A stretch of DNA of 64,000 nt, from contig JADJDJ010000004.1 of NCBI GenBank assembly GCA_016702745.1, positions 496,001 to 560,000 of the forward strand. Direction: 5' to 3'. A model generated the notes under the pieces. It did no database searches. It was not told the DNA's origin and saw only the letters and a list, made by a program, of their open reading frames with translations. A program made the position numbers and the translations under genes. Shown here in pieces: positions 17,419 through 28,400 of this stretch; within the stretch, counting starts at the first letter, position 1, and the number at the start of each line of letters is the position of its first letter. This stretch comes from Chitinophagaceae bacterium (GTDB lineage: Bacteria; Bacteroidota; Bacteroidia; Chitinophagales; Chitinophagaceae).

Positions 17419-18852
17419 ATGAAAAAAATATACCTGCTCAGCCTGATTTTAATGCCATTTGTGCTTTCTGCACAGGAAGGGTATGAGATCAAAGTAAACT
17501 TTAAGCCTTTCAAACACCAGTATATCTACCTGGGCCATTATTTTGGCAAGACCTACCCGATTATTGATTCAGCAATGCTCAACGAGCAGGGAACCGCCGT
17601 TTTCAAGGGTAATAAAAAACTCAACGGAGGTATTTACCTGATCGGTTATCCGAACAAGACCGGTTTTTTTGAAATCCTGGTGGACAAGGATCAGCATTTT
17701 ACCGTTTTGGCCGATACAGCCAATTTAGCCAATGGGGTTAGTTTTGACGGCTCAGCGGACAACACTCTTTTCCTGACCTATCAAAAAAGAATCGGGGAAA
17801 AAGGAAAGATCCTGAACGGGTTTCAGCAGCAATTGAAAACTGCAACCAATAAAGAAGATTCCACCCGGATTATGGGGAATATCACCAGTGCCGATAAAAA
17901 TATGCAGCAATACCGGGAAGACCTGATCAAGCAAAATCCCAACAGCCTGCTTTCAGCCCTGCTGGCTGCCATGCGTGATCCGGAAATACCCGCCCGTCTC
18001 CGGGAACCAAAGACCAAGGAAGATTCCATTGCAGCCTACGAGTATTACAAAGGAAAATACTGGGATGGGGTGAACTTCTGGGATGGGCGATTAGCCTACA
18101 CCACATTTTTCGAGGAAAAATTAGACAAGTACTATAACCAACTCGTAACCCCTCATCCCGATTCCGTGATCCGGGAAATTGATTACATGATGGGCTATGC
18201 CAGTCTGAACGAGGAAATGACCCGCTTTCTGCTGATCAAATTTGTGAACCGCTATCTCAACCAGAAATACATGTGGGAGGATGCGGTCTTTGTGCATCTC
18301 TTCGAAAAATATTTTTCCAATAAATCTTATTCCTGGTTGTCGGATAAAGGAAAGAAAACCATTACCGACCGGGCCTATAGCCTGATGGCGAATATCATGG
18401 GCAATCCCGCTCCGGATATTGTACTGCCCGATTCCAGCGGAAAGATTACTGGCTTGTATGATCAATCAGCAGACTTTACCGTGGTGGTATTCTGGGATCC
18501 TACCTGTGGGCATTGCAAGGAAGTATTACCTCGACTGGATTCTTTCTATACCAAAAAATGGAAGGAAGCCGGTTTGAAAATGTTTGCAGTGGCCAAAGAA
18601 ACAGATGGCAGCAGGAACGATTGGATCCGTTTTGTTTCTGAACAACATTTATGGGGGTGGACACAGGTGTATTATTCCAAAGCTGATGACAAATCAAGAG
18701 TGGAAGGCGGCATACCCGGCTATTCACAGTTATATGATGTGCAAACCTTCCCTACTATTTATTTGCTGGACAAGGATAAGCGGATTATTGCCAAAAAACT
18801 AACCGTTGAACAAACCGATGATGTGCTCAACATCAAAAGAAAAGCACAGTAA
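17419..18852 (+). CDS. TlpA-like thioredoxin with DUF4369 and DUF5106 domains
   Basis: A 477-residue exported protein with a signal peptide (residues 1-18, ending LSAQ). Residues about 20-130 resemble DUF4369 (KVNFKPFKHQYIYLGHYFGKTYPIIDSAML). The middle resembles DUF5106 (helical, GVNFWDGRLAYTTFFEEKLDKYYNQLV). The C-terminal about 130 residues form a thioredoxin domain with the redox pair Cys363-xx-Cys366 in FWDPTCGHCKEVLP and a cis-Pro in TFPTIYLL. Such proteins are periplasmic or outer-membrane-associated thiol-disulfide reductases typical of Bacteroidota. The SurA-like gene starts six bases downstream, so the two probably form an envelope protein-folding operon. Confidence 0.92.
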   Translation: MKKIYLLSLILMPFVLSAQEGYEIKVNFKPFKHQYIYLGHYFGKTYPIIDSAMLNEQGTAVFKGNKKLNGGIYLIGYPNKTGFFEILVDKDQHFTVLADTANLANGVSFDGSADNTLFLTYQKRIGEKGKILNGFQQQLKTATNKEDSTRIMGNITSADKNMQQYREDLIKQNPNSLLSALLAAMRDPEIPARLREPKTKEDSIAAYEYYKGKYWDGVNFWDGRLAYTTFFEEKLDKYYNQLVTPHPDSVIREIDYMMGYASLNEEMTRFLLIKFVNRYLNQKYMWEDAVFVHLFEKYFSNKSYSWLSDKGKKTITDRAYSLMANIMGNPAPDIVLPDSSGKITGLYDQSADFTVVVFWDPTCGHCKEVLPRLDSFYTKKWKEAGLKMFAVAKETDGSRNDWIRFVSEQHLWGWTQVYYSKADDKSRVEGGIPGYSQLYDVQTFPTIYLLDKDKRIIAKKLTVEQTDDVLNIKRKAQ

Positions 18853-18858
18853 CCTGCT

Positions 18859-20806
18859 ATGAAAAAACAGTTATTTCTATTAATGGGTGGCCTGTTCCTG
18901 GCTGCTGCGGCTCAGCCCAGACTTTATTTACCTATGGCACGCACGCTGTGGATGCGAAAGAATTCCTGCGGGCTTATGAAAAAAATAATACCCAGCCGGT
19001 AAAGGACAGGGCCAAATCAATCAATGAATACCTGGATCTCTATATCCGTTCCCGGCTCAAAATTCAGGAAGCCTATGAGCGAAAACTGGATACCCTACCT
19101 GCCATGAAAGTGGAAATGGAAAACCTGCGCACACAGATTTCCCAGAATTACATGACGGATCCGGATATTTCCGCACAGCTGGTGAAAGAAGCTTTTACCC
19201 GTAGTCAGAAAGATATTCATGTCGCCCATATTTTTATTTCCATCCGCAACGCTGCCGGTTTTATTGATACAGTGATGGCCGGCCGTAAACTGGATACTGT
19301 TATACAATTGTTGAAAAAGGGAGAGGACTTCTTTAAAACAGCCAGGCGTTACTCCGATGACACATCCGCAGCAACCAATAATGGCGACATGGGTTTTATC
19401 ACCCTGCTGACCCTGCCCTACGCTTTTGAAAATGCGATTTACAGTACTGCCACCGGAAAATATTCAACGCCGGTACGTTCACTGGCAGGTTTCCATATTT
19501 TCAAAAACCTGGGAGAAAGAAAAGCCGTCGGGAAAATAAAGGCCCAGCAGATTTTACTGGCCTTCCCTCCCGGTGCGGATGAAAATACCAGGAAGCAAAT
19601 TGCCACAAAGGCCGATTCTTTGTACAAAAGAATCATTGCCGGTGATAATTTCAACCGGTTGGCGGCTGATTTCAGCAACGATTATGTGAGCGCTGCTTCC
19701 GGGGGCATGATGCCTGAGATCGGGGTAGGACAATTTGACCCAGCATTTGAGAAAGCACTCTGGGCGCTTCCCAAAGACAATGCTATCAGCAAACCCTTTG
19801 CCACTGCTTATGGCTGGCATATCCTCAAAAGGTTGTCGCTGAAACCCGTGATTACTGATCCCAACAATAAAACCTACCAGGATGAATTGAAACAGCGTAT
19901 CATCAATGACAGCCGCTGGAAAAACTCAAAAGACTTCCTGGTAAAAAAAGTAACCGATAAAAAAGGCTTTAAGAAATTCCCCTATGAGGATGCGGCCCTC
20001 TGGAATATGAGCGATAGTGTACTGGATGGCAAACCAATGACCAGCGGATGGGCGATCACTGCTTTTACTCCACTTTTTGCCATCGGTGATTCTGTTTATA
20101 ATGCCAATCATTGGGTGAATTACGCCAATATGTATCGTTACAAACAGGATGGATCTGGTGTAAAACCCTGGGACCAGGTCAGAGAAGAATGGATCCGTTT
20201 CTCCCTGCAGGAATATTACAAAGCCCACCTTGAAGAATTCAGCGAGGAATTCAAACAACAGATGAATGAATTCAGGGACGGGAATCTCTTTTTTGAAATC
20301 ATGCAGCAGGAAGTCTGGAATAAATCACAGGGAGATAGTGCCGCGCTGGTTGTCTTATATGAAAAAACAAGCAAAAATATCTTTGGCAGCAGAGTGTGGA
20401 TGCCGTTCTGTTTTTCTGTGCGGATATGAACAGCGCCACCAGTACTTATGATAAAGTGCTGGCCAATCCGGCCGACTGGAAAAAAATTGCAGCCTTACTG
20501 CCTGAAAAAGTAATTGCTGATTCGGCCCGCTTCGAATGGAACCAGGTTCCCAATCTGAAAAAATTAACTCCCAAAGCGGGTATGGTGACCAGTCCCCTGC
20601 TCAATCAGGGTGACAATACCGCTTCATTCGGATATGTAGTACAGGTTTACCATCAGCCCACCCAACGCAGTTTTGATGAAGCCCGTGGTATGCTGATCAA
20701 CGATTATCAGCAAGTGCTGGAAAAACAATGGGAAGAAGCATTACGGAAAAAATATCCGGTAGTGGTGGATGAGAAAGTGCTGAGATCGATCGTGAATAAG
20801 AAGTAA
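18859..20806 (+). CDS. SurA-like periplasmic peptidyl-prolyl isomerase (two indels)
   Basis: Three frame segments join into one 649-residue protein if one C is added at 18916-18918 and one A at 20373-20377. Repair gives a clean signal peptide (MKKQLFLLMGGLFLAAAAQ), then TLFTYGTHAVDAKEFLRAYEKNN, and across the second site KTSKKYLWQQSVDAVLFFCAD. Two PpiC-type rotamase domains are visible: VAHIFISI to GFHIFKNL (about 85-190), and KAQQILLAF to GWHILKRL (about 200-310). The C-terminal part is SurA-like helical chaperone sequence. It probably helps outer-membrane proteins fold. It lies six bases after the TlpA-like gene, in the same operon. Confidence 0.85.
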
Positions 20807-20807
20807 T

Positions 20808-21359
20808 CAGTCGGCAGTCAGCAGTCGACAGTCGGGAGTCAAGAGTCGAGAGGAATCAGTCGGCAGTCTTCAGTCGACAGTCACCACCAGCCCTCTAGCG
20901 AAGCATCCTGAGGAAAAGGGGAGAAGAGAAGTCGGGAGTCGGGAGTTATGAATGAAGAATGATGAGTTATGAGTGTAGGGTGGTAGGTTATTACCCAAGC
21001 AGTAGTAATATTAGCGGTGAGGAAACCCAAATACCCAATTCCTAATATCTGAACATCAAAATAAGAACAGATGAACAAATGATTTCAGAATGATGAAGTT
21101 TCAGCTGCCGCATCCCCACTAGCAGAACCCTACTAGCTATTCACTACCCTCCTTCGCTAAAGCTACAGCGGGCAAGCCCAAGACCAAATATCCAATTCCC
21201 ACTCCCCTCTCCCAATATCTTAATATCCTAATAACCTAATATTTCCCTCCTTAACATACTTCGACAAGCTCAGTATGACAAGGTGTATGCCCGGGCCTCA
21301 CTCCCTACTAGCCACTCCCCACCCGCCTTCGCTAAGGCTTCGGCGGGCAAGCTCGCCAC
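20808..21359. repeat. Long intergenic tract of 7-bp tandem repeats
   Basis: The 560-base gap after the SurA-like gene holds no credible gene. From 20808 it is built from 7-bp units: CAGTCGG, CAGTCAG, CAGTCGA, CAGTCGG, GAGTCAA, GAGTCGA, then further in-phase CAGTCNN units to 20884. From about 20930 the units drift (AGTCGGG, AGTTATG, AATGATG, AGTGTAG). Around 21030-21050 and 21185-21240 they resemble CCCAAAT, ACCCAAT, TCCTAAT, and around 21295-21320 CCCTACT, AGCCACT. A GCGGG-type palindrome variant lies near 21150-21178, and the 43-bp palindromic repeat ends the tract. Confidence 0.65.
21317..21359. repeat. 43-bp palindromic repeat, copy 1
   Basis: These 43 bases are the exact reverse complement of 40996-41038. 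The core is CCCGCC, 14 bases, GGCGGG, followed by CAAGCTCGCC. Degenerate relatives lie near 7606-7638 and 21150-21178. It sits immediately after the end of metF. Confidence 0.7.
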
Positions 21360-21366
21360 TTGCCAT

Positions 21367-22317
21367 TTACAATTGCCTCACCACATTCGCCACTACATGT
21401 GGTTTGCCCAGTGTATAATAATGCAGTACAGGCACCCCGGCCTCTTTGAGTTCTCTGGATTGCTGGAGCAGCCATTGTTCTCCTACTTTTTCTACCTCTT
21501 CATCGGTCTTACAGCGGAGTACTTCGTTGCTTAACTCTGTTGGCAGGTCAATATGAAAGGTTTTGGGAAGAACGGTCAGCTGTTTTTTGGAAGTAATGGG
21601 CTTCATTCCGGGAATGATGGGCACCTGAATACCAATTTCCCGGCAGCCTTTGACAAATGCATGAAACTTGGCATTATCATAGAACATCTGTGTAACGATA
21701 TAATCGGCGCCGGCATCTACTTTTTTCTTCAGGTAATTCAGGTCGGCCTCCATATTGGGTGCTTCAAAATGCTTTTCAGGATATCCGGCCACACCAATAC
21801 AGAAAGCGGTTTTATGAGTACCCTTGAGTTCATCTTCCAGGTACACACCGGCATTCAGGTTGGTTACCTGTTTGAGCAGGTCGCTGGCGAATTTATGTCC
21901 GCCTGGTTCCGGTTCAAAAGCAGACTCATTTTTGGCGGCATCCCCGCGAAGTACCAGTACATTATCAATGCCCAGATAGCTCAGGGTCAGTAATGCGTCT
22001 TCTGTATCCTGCAAAGAAAAGCCTCCGCAAATAATATGGGGTACAGTATCCACATTGTATTTATTCATGATGGCCGCACAAATGGCTTCAGTACCGGGTC
22101 TTTTCCTGACCACTACTTTTTCAAAACTGCCATCTGTTCTTTTCTTGAACACATGTTCACTGCGGTGATAGGTAACATTGATATAGGCAGGATTGAAGGC
22201 CATGAGGGGGTCGAGGTGCCGGTAAAGGGCGTCAATACCTTTTCCTTTCAGGGGTGGTAATACTTCAAAAGAAACAAGGGTGCCTGCAGCGTCTTTGATA
22301 TGATCCGTTACTTTCAT
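21367..22317 (-). CDS. metF: 5,10-methylenetetrahydrofolate reductase
   Basis: A 316-residue flavoprotein that reduces methylene-THF to methyl-THF for methionine synthesis. The TIM-barrel marks are VSFEVLPPLKG at the start with the proton-donor Glu, NPAYINVTYHRSEH, TVPHIICGGFS, NVLVLRGD, CIGVAGYPEKH, DAGADYIVTQMFYD and IPIIPGMKPI. The length is normal for the Bacteroidota form. It is divergent from lptB across a 98-base gap. The promoter TTTG-N19-TAGCTTTG ends seven bases before the ATG, so the transcript is predicted to have almost no leader. Confidence 0.96.
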   Translation of the reverse strand: MKVTDHIKDAAGTLVSFEVLPPLKGKGIDALYRHLDPLMAFNPAYINVTYHRSEHVFKKRTDGSFEKVVVRKRPGTEAICAAIMNKYNVDTVPHIICGGFSLQDTEDALLTLSYLGIDNVLVLRGDAAKNESAFEPEPGGHKFASDLLKQVTNLNAGVYLEDELKGTHKTAFCIGVAGYPEKHFEAPNMEADLNYLKKKVDAGADYIVTQMFYDNAKFHAFVKGCREIGIQVPIIPGMKPITSKKQLTVLPKTFHIDLPTELSNEVLRCKTDEEVEKVGEQWLLQQSRELKEAGVPVLHYYTLGKPHVVANVVRQL

Positions 22318-22324
22318 AAGGCTG

Positions 22325-22355
22325 CAAAGCTAACGATGCAGCGTGATTAGTCAAA
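22325..22355 (-). promoter_or_regulatory. metF promoter, TTTG-N19-TAGCTTTG
   Basis: On the minus strand TTTG (22352-22355), 19 bases and TAGCTTTG (22325-22332) match both halves of the Bacteroidetes housekeeping promoter. Seven bases separate the box from the metF ATG. This is the best-formed promoter in the window and anchors the argument for leaderless transcripts. Confidence 0.7.
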
Positions 22356-22401
22356 ACAGCGTTAAATAGCCATGAAAAAGGTTCCGTAGCCTGCCAAAGC
22401 T

Positions 22402-22409
22402 TATTTTTG
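22402..22409 (+). promoter_or_regulatory. TATTTTTG -7 box of lptB
   Basis: TATTTTTG is followed by six bases (CCGGGC) and then the ATG at 22416, so the predicted transcription start is at or next to the start codon. No ribosome binding site is visible. Confidence 0.5.
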
Positions 22410-22415
22410 CCGGGC

Positions 22416-23501
22416 ATGAGCATTTCTATTCAAACAAAAGACCTGGTTAAAAAATACGGAAACCGCATTGTGGTGAACCACGTATCCTTTGAAGTAAAAC
22501 AGGGGGAAATCGTGGGGCTGCTGGGACCCAATGGGGCGGGCAAGACCACTTCCTTTTACCAGGTGGTAGGTCTTGTAAAACCCGATGAGGGAAAAGTATT
22601 CCTGAACGACCAGGATATTACAGCCCTGCCCATGTACAAAAGGGCGCAGATGGGAATTGGTTACCTGCCACAGGAAGCATCGGTGTTTCGTAAACTGAGC
22701 GTGGAGGATAATATTTCCGCTGTATTAGAAATGACCAAACTGTCGAAGGAAGAGCAACGCAATAAACTCGAAACCCTGCTGAATGAGTTCCGGCTCCAGC
22801 ATGTGCGCAAAAGCAATGGGGATGTACTCAGTGGCGGGGAAAGAAGAAGAACCGAAATCGCACGGGCTTTATCGGTGGACCCTAAATTTATTTTACTTGA
22901 TGAGCCCTTTGCGGGGATCGATCCGATTGCCGTGGAAGATATTCAGGCCATCGTGGCTAAACTGAAACATAAGAATATCGGGATCCTGATCACTGATCAT
23001 AATGTAACAGAAACCCTTTCAATCTGCGACCGGGCCTACCTGCTTATCGATGGAAAGATCTATAAACATGGTACGGCAGAAGAACTGGCTGCAGATGATG
23101 AAGTGAAGAGATTATACCTCGGAAGAAATTTTGAATTGAAAAGAAAGGATTATCTGCATGAGGAAGCAAGGGGTGAAAGAAAAACAGGACTGGATGCGAT
23201 GATTCATACCGTGGAGAGTGCTGTACAGTGGTCTCAGAAAATTGATGAAGCAGCAAATGCCCAAAGCAGAAGTGCCGGTGCAGCTTTTACCGGCAGCCAT
23301 AATGAATTTGAAGTTTCTGATCTCGGACTTGATGACTATGGCAGGTTTTTAGCAGAAACAAAAACCTCACTCCTCCAATTCGCAAAGGAACAAAATGACC
23401 AGGAGCTGGAAGAAAGAGCCGGTTTGCTGCTTACAGCAGACAGAAGTATATATACTGACCTCAACACTATTTTGCTTTTTCTCAAAGCAAAAAAGAACTA
23501 A
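22416..23501 (+). CDS. lptB: LPS export ABC transporter ATPase with C-terminal extension
   Basis: A 361-residue protein. Residues 1-240 are a complete LptB ATPase: Walker A GPNGAGKTT at 37-45, Q-loop region around GYLPQEASVFR, signature LSGGERRRTEIARAL, Walker B FILLDEPFAGIDP and switch His in ILITDHNV. LptB powers the LptB2FG complex that lifts lipopolysaccharide to the Lpt bridge. Usual LptB proteins are about 240 residues, so the last 120 residues (from RNFELKRKDYLHEEA to LFLKAKKN) are an added, mostly helical, charged domain. I chose the ATG at 22416; an in-frame TTG nine bases upstream overlaps the promoter. A HAD hydrolase gene follows after 12 bases. Confidence 0.93.
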   Translation: MSISIQTKDLVKKYGNRIVVNHVSFEVKQGEIVGLLGPNGAGKTTSFYQVVGLVKPDEGKVFLNDQDITALPMYKRAQMGIGYLPQEASVFRKLSVEDNISAVLEMTKLSKEEQRNKLETLLNEFRLQHVRKSNGDVLSGGERRRTEIARALSVDPKFILLDEPFAGIDPIAVEDIQAIVAKLKHKNIGILITDHNVTETLSICDRAYLLIDGKIYKHGTAEELAADDEVKRLYLGRNFELKRKDYLHEEARGERKTGLDAMIHTVESAVQWSQKIDEAANAQSRSAGAAFTGSHNEFEVSDLGLDDYGRFLAETKTSLLQFAKEQNDQELEERAGLLLTADRSIYTDLNTILLFLKAKKN

Positions 23502-23513
23502 GCCAACAGACAG

Positions 23514-24206
23514 ATGCCCTTCAAAGTAATCGCTTTCGATGCCGATGATACCCTCTGGGTCAATGAACCTTATTTCCGGGAGGCCGAAGATCAATTCAGT
23601 GCCCTCCTCGAGGATTACCTGCCCCATCATTCCGCCACCAGAGAATTATATAAAACAGAATTACAGAATATCCCTTTGTACGGTTACGGTGTAAAAGGTT
23701 TTATGCTGAGCATGGTGGAAACCGCCTTACGGGTATCTGATAATACGGTACCGCATCATGTAATTGAAAAAGCTATTCAATATGGTAAGGACCTGCTGGC
23801 CAAACCGGTTGAACTGCTCGAAGGGGTACCCGAAACCTTGTCACAGCTCAAAGGAAAATACAAGCTTGTGATGGCCACCAAGGGTGACCTGCTGGATCAG
23901 GAACGCAAACTCAAAAAATCAGGATTGGAAGCCCATTTTCACCATATTGAAATCATGAGTGATAAACAGGAAGCCGATTACCAAACCCTGATCCGCCACC
24001 TCGATATTGCCCCGGAAGAATTTGTTATGATTGGCAACTCCCTTAAATCCGATGTCTTGCCCGTACTGAGTATCGGCGGCCATGCTATCCATATACCCTA
24101 TCATACCACCTGGGAACATGAAAAAGTGGAAGGAAGTATTGAGCATCCCCATTTTCACAGTGTGGAAAGCCTGAAAGATATCTTGCCCATTCTTGCCTTT
24201 GGTTAA
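23514..24206 (+). CDS. HAD-superfamily hydrolase
   Basis: A 230-residue haloacid dehalogenase-like phosphatase. Motif I is FDADDTLW with the nucleophilic Asp. Motif II is the TKG in LVMATKGDLLDQERKLKKSG. Motif III/IV is MIGNSLKSDVLPVLSIGG. A helical cap (about residues 20-95) marks it as subfamily I, in the broad YjjG/phosphoglycolate-phosphatase group. The natural substrate is unknown, probably a small phosphorylated metabolite. It starts 12 bases after lptB and is likely in the same transcript, a conserved-looking but functionally unexplained pairing. Confidence 0.9.
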   Translation: MPFKVIAFDADDTLWVNEPYFREAEDQFSALLEDYLPHHSATRELYKTELQNIPLYGYGVKGFMLSMVETALRVSDNTVPHHVIEKAIQYGKDLLAKPVELLEGVPETLSQLKGKYKLVMATKGDLLDQERKLKKSGLEAHFHHIEIMSDKQEADYQTLIRHLDIAPEEFVMIGNSLKSDVLPVLSIGGHAIHIPYHTTWEHEKVEGSIEHPHFHSVESLKDILPILAFG

Positions 24207-24352
24207 TAATTGAACAACTGCTCCAGCACCATCTATTCAATAAAAGATGCTGACCGGCCATTTGATGCAGTAAAAACAAAGGCCAAAAAAAGCAGATTCA
24301 GATTTATTTCCGGTTATTTTGTGGTTTACTTCAATCGAAAAGGCCTGTGTTT

Positions 24353-25345
24353 ATGGATTATCGTCAGCTCCCCAAAATAGAACTTCATCTGCATCTCGAC
24401 TGCAGCCTCAGTTATAAAGTGGTTCAGCAGATCAATCCCGCAATTACAGCAGAAGAATACAGGGATTCCTTTATTGCCCCGCCGAAATGCACAGACCTGA
24501 ATGATTATCTCACCCGTGCCGTGAAAGGATTTGAACTTATGCAAACCCGGGAACAATTAAGATTGGTTACCCTGGATCTTTTTGAACAATTAAAGGCAGA
24601 TCAGGTGATCTATGCCGAAATACGCTTTGCTCCTTTATTACATATTGCCGGCGGATTGGACCCGGCCACCGTAGTACAAACCGTGAATGATGCGGTATCC
24701 GAAGGAATCGTAGCTACCGGCGTAGAGGCCGGTTTGATACTTTGTACCCTGCGTCATTATAATGAGGCCCAAAGCCTGGAAACGATCCGGTTAGCCGAAC
24801 AATTCAAAGGCACCCATGTGCTGGGTTTTGATATTGCGGGAGATGAGGCAGGTTACCCTGTAACCGCACATATCAAGGCCTTTCAGCTGGCGAATGAACT
24901 GGGCATCCCCTGTACAGCACATGCCGGTGAAGCTGCTGGTCCTGACAGCGTGAAAGACACATTGCAGTCTTTTCATCCTTCCCGGATTGGTCATGGCGTC
25001 CGCAGTGCGGAGGATATTACTCTGCTCGATCAGTTGAAGGCCCATGCGATTCATCTGGAAGTTTGTCCGACCAGTAATGTCCAAACCAATGTGGTGGATA
25101 CCATCCGGGATCACCCGGTTGACCGGATTTACCGGCATGGGGTATCCATGAGTCTGAATACCGATTGCCGGACCATTTCGGATGTGAACCTGAGCGGTGA
25201 ATACCAACTGGTGGAATCGGTATTTCAATGGAAAAAAGAAGACTTCCTGCATTGTAACCTGGAAGCGATCCGTCATGCTTTCTGTGATGAAAAGCTGAAA
25301 ATAAAATTGAGCCAGGAAATCCGGGATGCCTATCAATCTGCCTGA
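24353..25345 (+). CDS. add: Adenosine deaminase
   Basis: A 330-residue amidohydrolase that deaminates adenosine to inosine. Zinc ligands and active-site motifs are in order: KIELHLHLDCSL with His12 and His14, CTAHAGEAAGP with the zinc His and catalytic Glu, RIGHGVRS with the catalytic His, and SLNTDCRTIS with the zinc Asp. I chose the ATG at 24353; a GTG six bases upstream is also in frame. It is monocistronic. Together with purF and adk elsewhere in the window it serves purine metabolism. The LDCSL in place of the common LDGSL is a small oddity. Confidence 0.92.
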   Translation: MDYRQLPKIELHLHLDCSLSYKVVQQINPAITAEEYRDSFIAPPKCTDLNDYLTRAVKGFELMQTREQLRLVTLDLFEQLKADQVIYAEIRFAPLLHIAGGLDPATVVQTVNDAVSEGIVATGVEAGLILCTLRHYNEAQSLETIRLAEQFKGTHVLGFDIAGDEAGYPVTAHIKAFQLANELGIPCTAHAGEAAGPDSVKDTLQSFHPSRIGHGVRSAEDITLLDQLKAHAIHLEVCPTSNVQTNVVDTIRDHPVDRIYRHGVSMSLNTDCRTISDVNLSGEYQLVESVFQWKKEDFLHCNLEAIRHAFCDEKLKIKLSQEIRDAYQSA

Positions 25346-25469
25346 TGAAGGGTGAAAGAGTTTAAACAGGGTTAATTTAACAGTCCGGCCGGGGCCTGTT
25401 CTTCTAAATACCGCTGTAAGGGTATATACGAGTGTATTTAATACTCTAATTTCATAGCAAAGAACAACA

Positions 25470-28400
25470 TTGAAGACGAACCTTATTTTAGGAATTTGTC
25501 TGCTATTAGGCAATTACATTACAGAAGCGCAGATTGCACCATCGCTGACTGTACCCAAGGGCCATAAGAACAATGTGAGGAATTGTTATTTCACACCGAA
25601 TGACAAATACCTTGTTTCGACCGACTATGAACATGTACTTTCCATTTGGGATGGGGATGACGGCCGGCAACTATTTACTTTCCAGGACAGCGCCGCGTCT
25701 TTCAGAAAGGTTGAGATCAATAAGGCCAGCAACCTGATTGCTGCCTTAACTGATTCCGGGAAATTATATCTCTTCCACCTTAACAGCCTCAAAGCAGAAA
25801 TACTGAAGGATAGTGTCAGTGATTTCAGTATGCAAAGAAATGACGGAATAATTTTCATGATCTCTTCAAGGTCCATCTATAAATACATACCGGGCCGCCC
25901 TGTTTTAAAGAAACTGAATATAACACCAATCATTAACTCAGCAAGTGTATTCGCTTTATCCGGTTACGAAGCCTGTGTAAAAGAAACGGACAGGGATATT
26001 TTTATATTGAATGAAACCACCGGCAGGCAATTACCCATCCCGGGTTCAAAAAACATGGTATTACATGACCTGCATGCAGAAACGGGTTTTATATTATGCA
26101 GTGAAATTAAAACCTCCCCGGAGAGCATTACCTACTACAATATTGAAGTAAGAAGCAGGACGATCAGGGGCCGGGTTAGCATAAAAGGAAAATACAGGAA
26201 CCCCAGCTGCTTGTATACCAGTGATTATAATATTTTTCTTTCAACAGCTATTTCTACGGATGCGGATGAAATGATCATTACCAACCCTCCTTTGTTGTAT
26301 TCATTTAAAACGGGTAAAGTCGTCAGGGAGGCGGGCGAAAAGTTTATATACAGTATTGAGGAACTGAATCTCAATGCTTCCCGTACTGCCTATATTACAG
26401 AACAGGAACCTGATTTTTATACAAAGATTTTCAGGCAGAACTTTCCGGGTTCGGCAACCACCAATATGATTTTTTATCATAAGGTATTGAAACCCGATTA
26501 TTTTACTATTGCCTGCGCCAACAAAAGCAGGAAGGTTGCCATCTTCAACAGTGAATTTTTATTGCCGGGTATCTATCCTTCCGGAACAGTGGGAGCAGAA
26601 GGATTCACCAATGTTAAAAAAATGGCGAACCACCGGATCAATTTCTTCCCTGATGACCCTACACAACAGGAAAAAAAAGCAGGAAGAAAGATCGGTTTCC
26701 TCGCTGAGGAGGAGGTGATGCTAAACGACTCCGTGATCTTTGCCAGGTATTACTCACTCGAAAAAGGATATGAGGGCATGCTGTATTACCTGAAAAAAAG
26801 CCAGGTGATTGACAGCTTCAGATTCAGATTCGACTATTTATCAAATCCCCTTAAAGGATCAACCCGGATTTTCATGACAAGAAAAAACCGGTTTTATGCA
26901 CTGGATATTGCCAGTCGCAGCCTGACTGACAGCCTTGATCTTGCCCCGCATATTCTTGTGAGGAAATTATTCCAGGAAGGAAAATCAATTCTGATAGAAC
27001 GGGAAGACAGTCTTGCCAATCCAAAATACGGAGCGCTCCGATACAATATCCGGGAACATCGGATCACTGACACGGTCTGGGATAAAGGCAACGAGCTGTT
27101 CACCCCTCAAACAGAATTGAATTATTCACACCGGATCCAGGGTTATATGTTTCAGGATATGGTTGTAAGGGACTACGACTATGATCGCAACAGTTTATTC
27201 GAATATCCTTTCCAGGCAGGCCGGGTGGATACTATGGCCGTTGTAGACTCCACCGGTGAAATAAGCAGCTACCAGGCTGTACAGGAAGTTCCTTATCTGC
27301 GTTACACAACCGGAATTGATAAAGCGGATGGCGACTACAGGGAGATAGGTGATAAAATGGAGAACCTGCAAATCGGACAGGCCCGGTACTGGGATGATAG
27401 TTGTTACCTGGTGCTCAGCACACAAAATAAATTGTTCCTGTATTCAGCCGCACTTGATTCCGTAATCCGGACTATCAATTGCGGTACGAACCGGTATTCC
27501 AAGCTATTCCCGCTGCCGAATAAGTGTATGCTTATTTCCAATGAGAACAGCAACAACAGTTACATCATTGATCCGGCAAAAGGAATCGTTCTTGCAAATA
27601 TCAAAGGCTTTATCAACCCCAGTATCTACCAGCCCGGCGGTTTCCTGATTCTGGAAGATGCTGCTTTTGGTAATGATAATATTTATCGTGAAAACGACTT
27701 TGGCCTGATCGCAACCGTCACTTCTTTTTCAAAAACAGATTTTGTCGTTAAAACTTCCAGTGGTCTTTTTGATGGAACGGATAAAGCCATTGAAAATCTT
27801 TATTTTCTGATCAATGACGCCACCGATAAAGTAAAACCATGGAAAACGATTGATCTGAACCAGCTCAAGGCCAAATACTTTATCCCCGGTCTTTGGGAAA
27901 AACTGCTGAGCGGAGATTCAACTGATCTGCCTGATGTTGAGAGTATCAAAAATATTTCCCTGGCTCCTGAAATCATCGCTGACAGCAGCTGGTCTCCGGC
28001 CAAACCTTATAAGGTTACACTGATTAATAAAGGGGGCGGGATCGGTGCCGTACGGGTTGTTATCAACGGAAAAGAAGTGATTGCTGATGCAAGAAAAAAC
28101 CCGGTCAATGCAGCAGCAGCCAAAATGGCTCTTTCCATTGATCTCTCCCCTTATCAATCCTACCTCAGCGGTGAAAAAAACACGATTCAGGTTTTCTGCA
28201 GCAATACTGACAGTAGCCTGGTATCCAGGGGAGGCATAGCAACCTCATCTGCCAAATCAATCGCCCAGGCCGGTCCCCGCCTGTTTGTCATCAGCATTGG
28301 TACCAGTAATTATAAAGGAGACCAGATCGATCTTCAGTATTCTTCCAAAGATGCCAGTGATATGGCTACTGCCATTCAAACAGGTGCCCGGCCATTATTT

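Noticed and set aside
20808..20884. CRISPR array
   Set aside because: The units are 7 bp without spacers, and no cas genes lie nearby.
24791..25513. A 240-codon open frame opposite adenosine deaminase
   Set aside because: It overlaps the deaminase catalytic region on the opposite strand and has no recognisable protein features.
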